NCBI GenBank assembly: GCA_012295275.1
Contig: CM022678.1
Location: 7,141,059 to 7,205,058, forward strand
Origin: Chrysomallon squamiferum
Lineage: Eukaryota; Mollusca; Gastropoda; Neomphalida; Peltospiridae
Reading direction: 5' to 3'
DNA length: 64,000 nucleotides
Part shown: positions 25,605-37,927 of the stretch, piece after piece
Numbering within the stretch: the first letter of the stretch is position 1
Layout: each line of letters opens with the position of its first letter
Made by a program: the position numbers and the translations under genes
Notes under the pieces: model-generated
What the model saw: only the letters and a program-made list of their open reading frames with translations
Told to the model about the DNA's origin: nothing
The model's database searches: none

Positions 25605-28600
25605 TAGAAAAAGAAAAATAAATAAATAAACAAATAAAATGTCAGTTAAAAAAAAAAAAAAAAAAAATAAAAGAAATTAAATAAAAAAATTTTAAAAATT
25701 AAATAAAATTTAAAAATAATAATAAAAAAAAATGAAACCAAAAATAATGATAAAAATTAAAATAATAGTAATAAAAATAATAAAAACAACATAATAAAAA
25801 TAAACACATACTTGGTACACATCTGGAGGAGGAATGTTTTCTGCTAATTTATCTTTAGCCCAAGATACAATGTCTGAAGCTGTTCTTCCTCCATCATAGT
25901 TTACTGCTTCGTCCTTCTTCCCACTGGGGAACATTTTTATTGTTGGAAAACCTTGTATCTGTAACAGAAAATAACAATATAAATAAAATTCCATAATACA
26001 CCTCAACAGTGCAATTTATTGAAATGTTATTTCTAGCTAAAGATTTCTACTAATTAAAGCTAATTCTAATTCGTTAACACAATAAAAAGCTGATTTCTCT
26101 CTCTGCCAAGCAATATTATTCAAGTCTGTTAGATCTGTAACAGAAAATCTCTCATTAATTAAAGAAAATGGTATGTGTAGATAAAGTTTTCTACAAGGTA
26201 AATGTTAATGAATTAATAATGCAACAATAACTGAAAGCTAATTTCTCTGCCCATGTTATTTTAGTCTAATGGACAGATAAATAATAACATAAAATCTTTT
26301 AATACACCTCAACAATTTATTTTATGGAAATGATGTGCCTAACTGAAGTTTTCTACAAGGTAAATGTTGAACTTAATTAAATTATAATATAACAATAATA
26401 TGATGCTAATTTCATTTCCTGTCTTATTTTAGCCTATTGGATCTGTAGTAGATAAAAAATAAGTTAACATATCTCAGTGCAGATCAGCAACATTAATTTA
26501 TGAAAATGATATGCCTAACTGAAGTTTTTCTAAAAGTTAAATGTTAGTGAATTAATAATTTAACATTAACCTGAAATTAATTTCTCTGCCAAGTGATGTT
26601 ATTTAAGTATTCTAATTAACAGAAATAAATGAATACAAATAAAAAAATCAAGTTACTGCAAAAGGTGAATTAACAAATATGATTTGTTAATATTATAAAC
26701 ACTACTAAATAAAACTCATTATACAATGTAATCAAATATATTGCAGAATGAACTTCTATCAACTGTATCTAAAATAACAATTCTGATTTAATTTACTTTT
26801 GTATCAAATTTCTATGCTGTAAAATTACATCCAAATTAAACATAGCAAATCAGTTTCTATTTAAACACTAAAAAGAATTTAAAAAAATGTATCTTATTTA
26901 TTTTTGTTATGCAGCAGTAATTGTTATTTTTTAATTATTTAAGTTACAGCAATGAAAAAAGAAATTCGAAAACAAAAATACTCACTCCATATCTGCTAGC
27001 CATAACGGTGTGTACTGTAGCATCCAAGGCACCAAGTTTGACCTTGCCCTTCAATTCAGTAGCTGCCTGAGCCCAGTGAGGTGCAAGATTTTTGCAGTGA
27101 CCGCACCATGGTGCATAGAATTCAACCAACCACATATCATCACTCTCCATAACAGTCTTTTCAAAATTACTGTCGGTCAGTTCTACAACATCCTTGGGGT
27201 CTCCTGCCTGTAAAATAACAAGGATTTAATAAAAATATAAATAAATAAATATGAAGATTTCTATTCACAAAACATACAAGTATAATTTTCTAGAAGAGGC
27301 TTATTCTTCCAAAAAAAAAACCCAACTAATTTTAAAGATGATGTATTTATGATTCACTACTACAGAAACCGAAAAGTGATGTCATTAGTAAAAATACATA
27401 TTTATAAAAGATGGATGGATGGAGATCTATACAAAAGAAAGAAGAAAAGAAGATATAAAATGTAGGTAAAAATGGACAAAATGTTCTACCTTTCTTCAAT
27501 AATGTAATTAATGGTTATAGATATAGATGAAAAAAGAAAAAAAGAAAGAAAGAGATAAAGTAAAATGAACATGATATTCTTCCATTCTAGCTATGGATTT
27601 ACTGGTTAGTAAACAACAGTAATTTGCAAAAGCTGGACAAATAAAAAAGATGAAAGAGGATAAAATGGACATAATATTCTACCTTTCTACAAAAATGAGA
27701 CCAATATTTATTACTGCTACCAATGTATAAGAGATGGGTAGATGGAACAATACAGATGAAAGAAACAAAGAAAAAAGATACTAATTTATAAACAATGGAT
27801 AGATAAAGAAAAAAGAAGAAAGATGGAATAAAAGTAAAATGGAGTCTACTACTTTTCCCTTGCCATGCGATTCTTTTTGCAATTAATGATAATGTTAATG
27901 ACATTAATTTTGAAAAGATGGATGGATAGAAAAACAGATGAAAGACAGAACTTTATAAACAGTGGAAAGATAAAAAGATACAAATAAAACAAAGAAAAAT
28001 GAAAATGCAAAAAGAAATGAAAGAAACTGGACCAGATCTTCTATCTTTCCACTCGTACCTGAATTTTTTTCTGATTAATGATTATGTTATTATGTAATTT
28101 AGAAAAGATTGATTAGTATCTTACAGTCGGTCTAAGAAAAATGACACTAATTTATAAATAATGGCTAGATTTAGATATAAATGAAACAAAGAAAGAAAAA
28201 GACACCAAAATGAATTTTAAAAAAAGGAGAAAAATCTTCTACCTTTCCACCACCACCACCTGTCTTCCTTCCACCAGATCTTTCTTGTACAACTGATTTT
28301 AACTCATTCATAGCATGGTCCACAATTCCCTGAGATGTTCTAGGTCCTGAATTTCATTGAAAAAATCATAATAAAATTTTTAAATCATTAGAATATTAAA
28401 CAAAATAAAGTCATTAACTAACTAATTACTGCATACCAGATACATCTGAACAAATAATAAGAATCTACACTTTAATCACATTGTAAAAACAGCAATTTGT
28501 AATATCATTATGATAATAGAAAGAATCTGTAGCTTTTTCTCCAATCTGGTTTTGATGCCGTGAAATACAAAAATAAAGGAATATGAATACTTTGTAAACT

Positions 28601-31249
28601 TGTATCTAAAGTAACAGAAATAATACAAGCACAAGTGTACACATAAGCACAGACAAAAAAAAAGAAAATCTTAAAATTTATCAATTAGTTAAGTTCCAGT
28701 TATCTCAGGACCGTACAATAACAGACTCCACAAATATTTGTTTAAACAGAGAGTTTAGCATCAATATAATATTCAAATAATGTTTCATTTAATCAACTTA
28801 TCTTATATTAATGAAATATACTGGACCATTTGTAATAATGTTAATTAAAAGGAATTTAAAACTATATGGGATTTAAAATACAACTTCTGTTTATTACAGG
28901 TTATAATTACAGAGGTGTATTTTGTAAAAATGACCTTTTTACTGCTTAACCCCAAGCTAGTAGAAACAAAATGAGCTTGTATATGTATATGTATATGTAT
29001 ATATATATAATATCATTTATATGTCATTTTCCATATATATGTATACATATATACACAGGGTATTATCTTTGATATTTTGTTTCATTTTTAAAGCTTTAGG
29101 GGAAAGCAAAATAAATAATACTGAAGGAGAAACAAAAGAAGAAAAAAAAAACAAAAAAAACTACATTATATATTCAAATCAGATAACAAAATTGCTAATT
29201 TTTTATGTTGTCTGTAAAATAATTGTTACAAATTCCACAACCTAAATAAACCTTAAAATAATAAGAGTTAAAAAAAAAGGAATAATTATAATGAAACATT
29301 ACTGACCATTATAATCTTTAGGAGTCTTTTTGTTTTGTGAGAAAATCTTTATAGTTGGAAATCCACGCACTCCATACTGACCACCCAAACTCTTATGTTC
29401 ATCGGCATTCACAGCAGCAATCCTAACAATACCCTGACAATAACAATAAACACAAATATTAGCTTTGAATAAAGTTACCTGATCTTTTTATATCTGTTAC
29501 AGATATTTGTTATTTTCATCACTATTGTTAAAAAATATAAAAATATAAAATTTAAACACTAAAAGTATCTTTAGCGATAAAAAAATCTGAAAATTAACTA
29601 TTTAAAAAAGTAAACACTACAGAATCTTTAGAGGTAAAAAATAAAATAAAAATCTGAATGAAACGATACATGAAATACTAAACAGTACAAAAGGACATCT
29701 TTAGAGATATAAAAATGTGAAAATGAACTATTTATAAAATAAACACTAGTGAATCTTTAGAGAAAAACATTTGAAAATAAACTATTACAAAAATTGAACA
29801 GCTACGATATCTTTAGCAAAACAATTACAATACTGTGTGGATAAAACTGCTTTCATTCTTAACTGAAACACAACAGTTAATTTTTACACTTTTTAAAACA
29901 CAATAAGTAAAGTAAGACTACAACACCGCCATAGAGCAGACAACATAATAATAGATTTTTTTAAAAATTTTGTTTTTATTTTCTTTTATTATAAATTGTA
30001 ATTTTTTTTATTAGTTAACAAAAATCCAGTCACAGATATGAACATAGAACTGTGATATTTTGTTTTACATACCTTTAATACAGATGCTGCCTTCTTCCAT
30101 TCAGGTGCTAATGCCTGACAATGACCACACCTTGTAAAACAAGTATACAATCATTATAAATTTTAAAGATAATTTAACATCATTTTTAAAATTCTCTGTA
30201 TCCATCTCAACTGTATCAATTTCTAACTGTTTAACATTACACATATAAAAAGCTACAGAAATTATATTCGATATATATAGATTACACTATTTAGATATTA
30301 TACTACATACAAATGCATTACATGTTTTTATGTATATTTATTGTAATCTAGCTTTAAAAACACAGAAAACTATAATATAGATATTTTAATCTGTCTGTCT
30401 GTTTTTATCTCTTGCATATATGAATATGTGTGGAATTTACACGCCCATATACATACAAACATCAACATATCTCACACTGAACATAAAACAACATCTGTGT
30501 AAAATTATTTATCTTAATTTTTATTTCATTCAGAAAAAAAGGGAAAGCACCATTTTCCATCATCACAAATGTGACAGTTTACTTTTTGAGATAATAGTGG
30601 ATATTATCTTACTTTATCCTGTAGTTATGTATCCTGTTAGTTATATAACACTGTAACATGTATGTAAATATTGCTTATGAGTTAAGAATAAAACTGATGA
30701 AACTAAGAAAAAACATAAAACAATAGCTTTACAATATGTATATAAACAAGCATATAAAGTGAGCTTAAAATTGATCTATATAAAAACAGTAATGCCAGTC
30801 TGTTATTTTAAATGAAATATATTTTGATTCTTTGACCAGCTATTTGCTAACAGTGCTGTTTAGAGAGAGAGAGAGAAAAAAAAAAAAAAATGATTTTTTT
30901 TCTCAACATGAAAAGAGCTTGAAGTCAAGAACAGAATGCTAAAGAAAGTTCAACTTACCATGGTGCATAAAATTCCACAAACCAGATGGCATCACTTTCC
31001 ATAACTTTCTTCTGGAAATTTGCTGAGGTGAGTTCTATGACACTGTCAGATGAATCATATAATGCTGAAGTCATACTAAGGCCAATGGCCAGACAGAGGA
31101 AAAACACTGAAACAAAAACATTTACAGTAATTAGTGGATTAGTAAGTGTATCTTGTAAATAATGAAAAAGTGGTGATTAATAAATATTTTAGTCATAAGT
31201 AAAAACATTCTTCTTAAACAGTTATACATCAGAATACCACTATATCAGT

Positions 31250-31297
<48 letters not shown>

Positions 31298-31539
31298 ATC
31301 TGGACCGATGATAAAATGAATGAGAGACTGAAAGAGCAGTGGTGGAAAATGGAAACCAACTCAACCACCTTGCAAGTTTGCCGTCATTATGTGCCCATGT
31401 AAAGCTATTAATTCATTAAAATTATCTTCAGTTTTGGATAAGATAATGTATGTTTTGTTTATGTGAACCATCTAAAATATACACTTACAGTTCAGAAACA
31501 AGTTAATTCTAAGTGAAAAATATCAAAATAAAACAATTC

Positions 31540-31611
<72 letters not shown>

Positions 31612-32094
31612 AATAAGCATCTTACTCAATACCATCACTAGTACTGAAACAGGATACAAGTTGGAAACAAAGAAGTTCATCAATGAGTGAGAAACTTATT
31701 TTATAATGACTGTTCAGCACAAAACTGGAACTCTTCAAGACTTAAACCAAGGACTGATATTTGTGATAAAGAAATGGGATAAAGTAGTAATTGCAAAACA
31801 GTAAATGAGAAATATGAATAATAAATAAATAAATAAATAGACAGTAACATGAAACGTATGTTAAGTATAAATTATAGTAATCGTATATATTTTTAAACGT
31901 CATGATGATTCAGTTTATATCTCCACGTTTAACTGAACCGGCCAGTGCCATGGGAGGTTTCTCTTTTATCAGTTTTAATCTTATACAAAATTAAATATTT
32001 ACTGAATACTTAAACACAGTGAGCAGTAATATCTAAACAAAAAAAAAAAAAAATGCTGTTATGTCATTCTAACATACTAATACATACCAATCAT
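22952..32094 (-). CDS. PDIA6: protein disulfide-isomerase A6 (P5)
   Basis: Twelve exons: 32094-32088, 31106-30959, 30130-30073, 29433-29307, 28346-28243, 27207-26986, 25958-25812, 25353-25196, 24858-24786, 24358-24273, 23701-23605 and 23020-22952. All phases agree, giving 431 aa (human PDIA6 is 440). The first coding exon is 7 nt. Signal peptide about 1-17 ([13 protein letters not shown]). First thioredoxin domain: FYAPWCGHC with C53/C56 and cis-Pro in GFPTIKIF. A Gly-rich linker ([11 protein letters not shown]) ends at residue 148. Second thioredoxin domain: C183/C186, then [10 protein letters not shown] third, CXXC-less domain follows ([20 protein letters not shown]), then an acidic tail ending in the KDEL retrieval signal. 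It catalyses disulfide exchange in the ER lumen; vertebrate P5 works with BiP and switches off IRE1/PERK. An exact ERSE lies about 100 bp upstream. Introns 5 and 6 carry tandem repeats that include splice-site copies. Confidence 0.97.
23175..23316. repeat. 62-bp direct duplication in PDIA6 intron 11
   Basis: GTGTGTATAATCATGTCTGA through TTAATAAGAATTTTGTTTGT occurs twice head to tail, nearly identical. It looks recent. Confidence 0.92.
25945..26615 (-). repeat. ~150-180-bp diverged tandem repeat overlapping the PDIA6 exon 7 acceptor
   Basis: Four diverged units share ATCTGTAACAGAAAAT, AATACACCTCAACA, ACTGAAGTTTTCTACAAGGT and GCTAATTTCTCTGCC. The first unit contains the real 3' splice site of exon 7. 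The next, at about 26131-26147, repeats that acceptor exactly (TTTTCTGTTACAG on the minus strand). Confidence 0.72.
27400..28250 (-). repeat. ~200-bp diverged tandem repeat overlapping the PDIA6 exon 5 donor
   Basis: Purine-rich units share GATGGATAGATAGATGAAAGA-like text, ACTAATTTATAAACAATGG and a TTCTACCTTTC motif. On the minus strand that motif reads GAAAGGTAGAA, matching the true exon 5 donor (GGAAAG|GTAGAAG) at 28243/28242. Further copies occur near 27487 and 27680, with degenerate ones near 27850 and 28040. Confidence 0.68.
29530..29830. repeat. ~60-bp diverged tandem repeat in PDIA6 intron 3
   Basis: About five units share AAACACTA, ATCTTTAGAG, AAATCTGAAAAT and AACTATT. This is an intronic minisatellite. 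Confidence 0.65.
31249..31293. repeat. (CA)n microsatellite in PDIA6 intron 1
   Basis: About 22 CA units. A separate GA array of about 30 units lies at 31546-31608 in the same intron. Confidence 0.9.
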
Positions 32095-32194
32095 GTTAAA
32101 CCTTATCTCTGTCACGCACGATTTTCGAAATAAATACGCATCCACGCAAACAATGTTTTGAACCTACATCCAGACGTGAACATAAATGTCAAAG

Positions 32195-32213
32195 CGTGGC
32201 TCGTTGTCATTGG
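32195..32213 (-). promoter_or_regulatory. ER stress response element (ERSE) of PDIA6
   Basis: On the PDIA6 strand the sequence reads CCAAT, nine bases (GACAACGAG), CCACG. This is an exact match to the ERSE consensus CCAAT-N9-CCACG, bound by NF-Y plus ATF6/XBP1. It lies about 100 bp upstream of the ATG. Nearby, 32229-32238 reads CGTGG directly joined to CCAAT, one base short of ERSE-II spacing. A CCACGTG lies at 32260. Induction of PDIA6 by the unfolded-protein response is well established in vertebrates. Confidence 0.82.
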
Positions 32214-33706
32214 TTAACGTTGTCATTACGTGGCCAATGGTATGAGCGTTCTAATAAATCCACGTGTGAATTCCGCTGTTGTGATGCTTCTAATTTAACT
32301 AGATAAAGATCAAAAGATGCGCTACTGCTCGGTGCGATGCTATAAAATGCAATATTAAATTCAGCTTAAGAATACAATTATTTTTTTCTGTATTTATTTA
32401 TTTTATTGCAACGATTTATTTCTAATAAGTTACTGTTGCATTTACTTTATAAAATTTATCCAATTTTCGTCAGCGTGTTTTCTGTTTATGCTCAATAACC
32501 TTTGTTTACAATATGGGCCAAGGATTTCACAGTTATTCGTTTCATACCTCAGACACTATAGCAGGTTAAATTCAGAATACATCTGGCTCATGCTTTTAAT
32601 TTCATACGTCTCAGCTGGCCTGTTTTACTTTTGACTCGACAGTTTTTGATTTTATCAGATTTAATTGAGAGTAAAATCGTTTCCAGATGTCACCCAGTTT
32701 TAATCAGAATAAAAAATACTTGATTCATTTTTAGAATGAATGAAATATTTATTTAATTACACCTGAAAGAAACTTTGTTAGGCATGTCCCCCAAACAGAA
32801 AATGATGCAGAAAACACAACTTTGATGATTATTTCTTCAATAAGACATTTCTCTCTGAACCACTGCCAAAATCTTGAGGTTTTTTTTTTTGTTTTTTTTT
32901 AATGAATATCCAGATGAATAGTCTGAAATAAAAATAAAAATACCCTGCATATCATTTAAAAAGATTTCAGTACATGCTTTTAATTGTTAAATGTTTGTAA
33001 TTAAAGTGTAACAAAGTTGAGGAGAGATAGGAAATGTCCAGCAAGATCTCTTATAAGGAAAAAGCACATCCTCTGCTTTACAGGGACAGTCTTGATAGAA
33101 ACTATTTTTAGTAAGAAAGCACATCCTGTTTTCAAAAATTAGGAACCAGTGAAGGATGAATCTTTACCACACAGGTTACTCTTGACAGCAGGATATTTTT
33201 TTTAATAATAAAAAAGAGCACATCATCTGTTTTTGATACACCAAAGCAATGAGCGTTGACTCAAAACAGAAAGTCACATGCAGAAACCAAGTCGAGAATG
33301 GATCCTTGAACCTATACTACTACTGTTGCCAGGCAACATTTCTACCAGTAAGTAACAAATACAACCATTCCAGATACCTCAGTAAAAACCTTTTTAACAG
33401 CAAGTTTTAAAAAAGAACAACAAAGAACGAAAACATTTCAATATTTTTAATCAGTGATTAGTAGTATATACTGCATCAAAAATATAAAATTATCAAAAAT
33501 CAGCAATGTGGCAGAAACAAAAACAGTATATTGTAGCACAAATATATCCACCAAAAATAATATTTTAAACAGCATTCTGACAGAGAAATTGTGTTAAAAA
33601 TTGAATTAACTGTAAAACATGATCATAAATAAAATAAAATATTAGGTGTATAGGCTAGAGAAAAGGATATCTAGAACAGATGCAAATGATAAATTGTAAC
33701 ACTTTA

Positions 33707-34016
33707 TTAACCCTTTTGAATCCCGAGCTACCAGAAAAATATGTACCCTTCACCCAGTACTCCTCAGGCAAAATGGCGGTAAATTTGGAATATTCGTTTT
33801 CCATCTCTGCAACCTTTCCAGCTGAATATCAAATAAGCATGAAATTAACAACAAAATAACATGATGGTAAAAAATATTAAGCATTTGGGTATAAATATTT
33901 ATTATTATTATGATGATGATGATGATGATGATTATTATTATTATTATTATTATTATTTGCTTTGTTGTGTGTTTTTTTTAAATTAAATTTTAACTGCTAG
34001 GATTCAAAAGAGTTAA
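33707..34016. mobile_element. piggyBac-like miniature element (TTAA ends)
   Basis: TTAA then CCCTTTTGAATCC at the left; GGATTCAAAAGAG then TTAA at the right. The 13-bp terminal inverted repeats match at 12 of 13 positions. TTAA duplications with ends beginning CC/CT are the piggyBac hallmark. The interior (about 280 bp) carries GAT/ATT repeats and no coding sequence, so it would be non-autonomous. Confidence 0.58.
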
Positions 34017-34679
34017 CATAATTAACATGACACAAAATAATATTTATATTACTCAGCACATTTTTACATTAATGGTTATTTGGTCACAATCTTTCTATTT
34101 ATAATTAAAATGCTGAAGACCATTAAAAAGACAAAAACAAAAAGCACACGGATTAACTGAAATTTACCTCAGCCAAGTATACTACAAGACATACACAGAA
34201 CCATCAATTCCTAACATTAATTTTTTATTATTTATACAAAAAAGGAAAAAAAAAAAAAAAAAATTTTAATATTTATAAAAGAAAGGTCAACAAACTGTTA
34301 CTATTATTATCTCATTTGATTACCGGTAGAAAAAAAAATCATATTAAAATTTGAAAAAACTGAACATTAATTTGTAATTATTTGTGAAATATGATTATAT
34401 TTTAATTTGTTTATAAGAGCTGGATCAACAAGAATGATCACCCATGCATGAACAGTGAGGCATAAACTCTGTTCAAAATTAAATTTGGTATATATTTTAT
34501 TACCTTGTGATTGTTTATGAAATATTGTCAATTTTAATGTTTACCAAATATGGTCCTAATTATAAATGTGACTAATAAATGTATTTTAAATGGTTTACCA
34601 CCAAATGGGATGGAAAGTGCTACCAACCAGCTGTGTTAGTATTACAGTAAGAAAAGTCATTTTTAACATCAAGATAAAA

Positions 34680-34784
34680 CCATCTCTCTCTGTCTCTCTC
34701 TATCTCTCAATCAATCTCTCTCTCTGTCTCTCTCAGTCTCAAGTTCTCTCTTTCTCCCTTTCCTCTGTGTCTCTCAGTGACTGT

Positions 34785-34873
<89 letters not shown>

Positions 34874-34875
34874 AA
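34680..34875. repeat. long CT-rich microsatellite
   Basis: Imperfect TCTCTG/TCTCTC text followed by about 40 pure CT units (34791-34870), immediately left of dispersed repeat family A copy 2. Confidence 0.92.
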
Positions 34876-34889
34876 TTTCTCTTTCTCTC

Positions 34890-34975
34890 TCTGTTAAAAT
34901 GATTAATAACAGCTGTCATAAAACTATTAAATTCCATCCTGAAAGACATTTTCAACCTAAGCACCAATGAAAAAA

Positions 34976-35030
<55 letters not shown>

Positions 35031-35245
35031 GTAAGTGAAGGTAATGATTTTATATGAAAAACTGTTAAGCTGATTTGATTCACTAGAGGGACTGATAAAT
35101 ACACATTTCAAAACAAACATAAAATCAATGTTATAAAATGTGATGTACCAGAAAGGAAATACTGATATGTAAATAAAACATTTAAAAAAACCCCAAACAT
35201 TTGGGTAAAGTGAATTGGTGCTTTGGTATGAGCAAATAACAAGAA
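34890..35245 (+). repeat. dispersed repeat family A, copy 2
   Basis: Related to 7945-8285 in the same orientation, with AATAACAGCTGTCATAAAAC, an internal ATT array (34977-35030), GACTGATAAATACACAT, ATACTGATATGTA and TTTGGGTAA. It lies in the spacer between PDIA6 and the Rab20 gene. Confidence 0.75.
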
Positions 35246-36065
35246 ATTTCCTAAGTAAATAAAATTGTTTAACATAGAAATTATTATTTAAAAAAATACA
35301 ATAAAAAAAAAAAAAAAAGAAGATAAATACCCCCCCCCAGTGCCAACCTAATAAAGAAAAAAGCATCCTGGTATTAAAACACATCTTGCCAGTTTTATAA
35401 AATAGATATTATACACATAAACAAAACATCACAATTATTACATCTCAGAATTCATTATTATTATTATTAAATAATTTAAACAACAGATCCATGTTTAATA
35501 TGACAATATTTATACATATACATAATAAAATAAAAATGCTAATTGAGAAAAAGTTTAATATCTTTCTGCCTGTAATTATAAATTTAGATAAAAACCATTA
35601 TTTGTAAAAATTTTAAAATGAAAAATAAATGTATATATTTATGAATATATATATATATATATGAATATATCTTGTCAAGTAACTAACCATAATTTTTTTA
35701 CATAGTTGTGTATAAGTGTACATCTGCATGTATGTGTGTGTGTGTGGGTGCACTTATTTGTGTATATGTATGTGTGAGTATACATTTGCATGCATATGTA
35801 TGTGTGTGTACACAAAATTTGTCACCAATTTAATAAAACAAATGTATTCAAGATTTTGGTAAACATTATATCCAATATAACTGTCTTTTGCCTTGTACAG
35901 AGATGATGAAAAAGAAAGAAAGAACAAGAAAGGCACCACAAAAAACATAAGTTATCACACACAGAGTATATAACATCTTATTTACATACTTTATCACTCA
36001 AAGCATTCACTATTCATATTTAAAATAGATATCTACAGACTGAAGTTTTCTTATCATTAGTTGAA

Positions 36066-36165
36066 AAGGTCCAAAATCTAAATATTTATTTTGTCCAGCC
36101 AAGAAATTCCAAAATTTGAAAAGGTCCAAAATCTAAACATTGTTTTTTTTCCAGCCAAGACAGTG
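36066..36165. repeat. ~50-bp tandem duplication
   Basis: GAAAAGGTCCAAAATCTAAA to CCAGCCAAGA occurs twice in succession in the probable 3' UTR of the Rab gene. Confidence 0.8.
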
Positions 36166-37282
36166 ATACAGTTTTCCAAAGTTGAAGTGTCCACACTTTT
36201 TATTATTGAACAAAATTATTTAAAATAAAAATGTTTGCAGACTGTGTCCATAGAAATATAAAAGTTTCTCAGGCTATGATGTTGTGTTCCAAAATCTTAA
36301 TATTTTTGAATTGTGAATCACTTTTAGTCCCAAGCATTTCAGATTAGGCAATCTTCAACCTATACCTCTTTAGAGCACAATTCTTGTAAATACATACACA
36401 CTCATGTGTAATAAAAAGATAGAGAAAAGGAAAGACAGAGAAAGAGGGAGAGACAGAGAGAGAAATTGGATGAATTAATGTTTAACGTGATGTATTGATG
36501 AACAGAGAAAACAATGGAAAGTTTTTTCAGTCACTGAATATCAAAGGGTCTATTCATTGCATTTACTGAACAACCCAGCATATTATTATTACTATAAGCA
36601 AATTTTGGCTAATAGTTACAGTCAACTCTCATTATTACAGCATCCATTACAACAAACACATTTTGTCACATTTTTACTTTCAGTGTTAATTGTACAGAAA
36701 TTTTCGAGTTCACACAACACTGGCAGCCATTTTTATGGTGGAGAAAAATAAAACTCGGCCAGTTCCCAAATATTCTGACATTTTGTTTGATCTTCATTAT
36801 AACACAAAGAATAACTGAACATATTTAAGGCACATTATGTCATCCTAGTTAGTCAGATTATGCTGACAGTTAACCATCAGTTTACAGTCTTTCAGCTTCA
36901 TTCTGATTATGCAGCTGATGTCTGACTTAAGATGACTACATTTTGTTGATTATACACAAATGTGACTATAAATGTTGTTCAGACATGCACTGATTTTTTT
37001 TGTGGTTAGGATGCAATAAAAAATATATTTATGAAATCATTTTATACAAACAAACTCTTTATACTGGCAAAATTAGGACATCAGAAACATGGCCATAGTA
37101 ATGAGAGCTGATTGTAGAATTAAAATAATAACTAGATATGTATACAAAATATATTTAGATTATTTTTATATACCACGAATGGTAATGGTACAATTTTTGA
37201 ATTTTATACGTAATAACAGAGAAATTACAATATCACAGGTGCATAATTTCAAATATTAATAATCAGATTAAAAACAACTTCC

Positions 37283-37886
37283 TTAACAGCACTTTTTAGA
37301 GTTTTCTCCCTTAGTTGACTCGTACAAATCTACCGTTCCGGAATTGTGCAGATTTTTTTTCTGGGCGTCGGTTAAAGGCAGGCAGTGCTGAAAAACAAAC
37401 TCGAAAACCTCTTGAACGTTGTGTCCATTTAAACTTGACGTTTCGAAATATGGTGCTCGCGAAAGTTTACTGACGTCGATATGTTCGTTCAGTTCTAAAG
37501 ATAATTTCTTGCCTTCCTCAGCTAAAATTTCGCGGCTTTCTGGAGTTACCAAGTCCAGTTTTGTTCCCACGACAACCACAAGACAGTCTTTGTTGGCAGA
37601 TCCTAGAAGTGGAGTAAAGCGAGCCCTATAGAAAATAAAAAAGAAGAAAAATAAATAATTTTTTTTTACAATAATAATATCAGTATTGGAATGAAATGTA
37701 AAAATAAAGTAAATGCATTTTATTATAACAGTAACACTGGTATTGAAATGAAATGTGGGGTTTGGTTGTTACTGGTATAATGTTTATATAATACCTTTGT
37801 TACTGTTTTAGAATAAAAGTTGTTTATAAATCAAAACTGCAGTACATATAATCACTGTAATTATTGTTAGCATTAAACACACTGAA

Positions 37887-37927
<41 letters not shown>

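Larger units (their letters stand above)
32095..37282. other. spacer between PDIA6 promoter and Rab20 3' end
   Basis: The right end presumably holds the 3' UTR of the minus-strand Rab gene. The left 200 bp holds the PDIA6 promoter. In between are a TTAA-bordered element, CT and ATT arrays, dispersed repeat family A and a short tandem duplication (36066-36165). Imperfectly repeated AAAGCACATCCT-type text occurs at about 33055-33235. No gene is supported. Confidence 0.55.

Noticed and set aside
34872-35384. 170-codon minus-strand frame with a poly-Asn stretch
   Set aside because: Translation of dispersed repeat family A and its ATT array. Poly-Asn is the reverse read of ATT.
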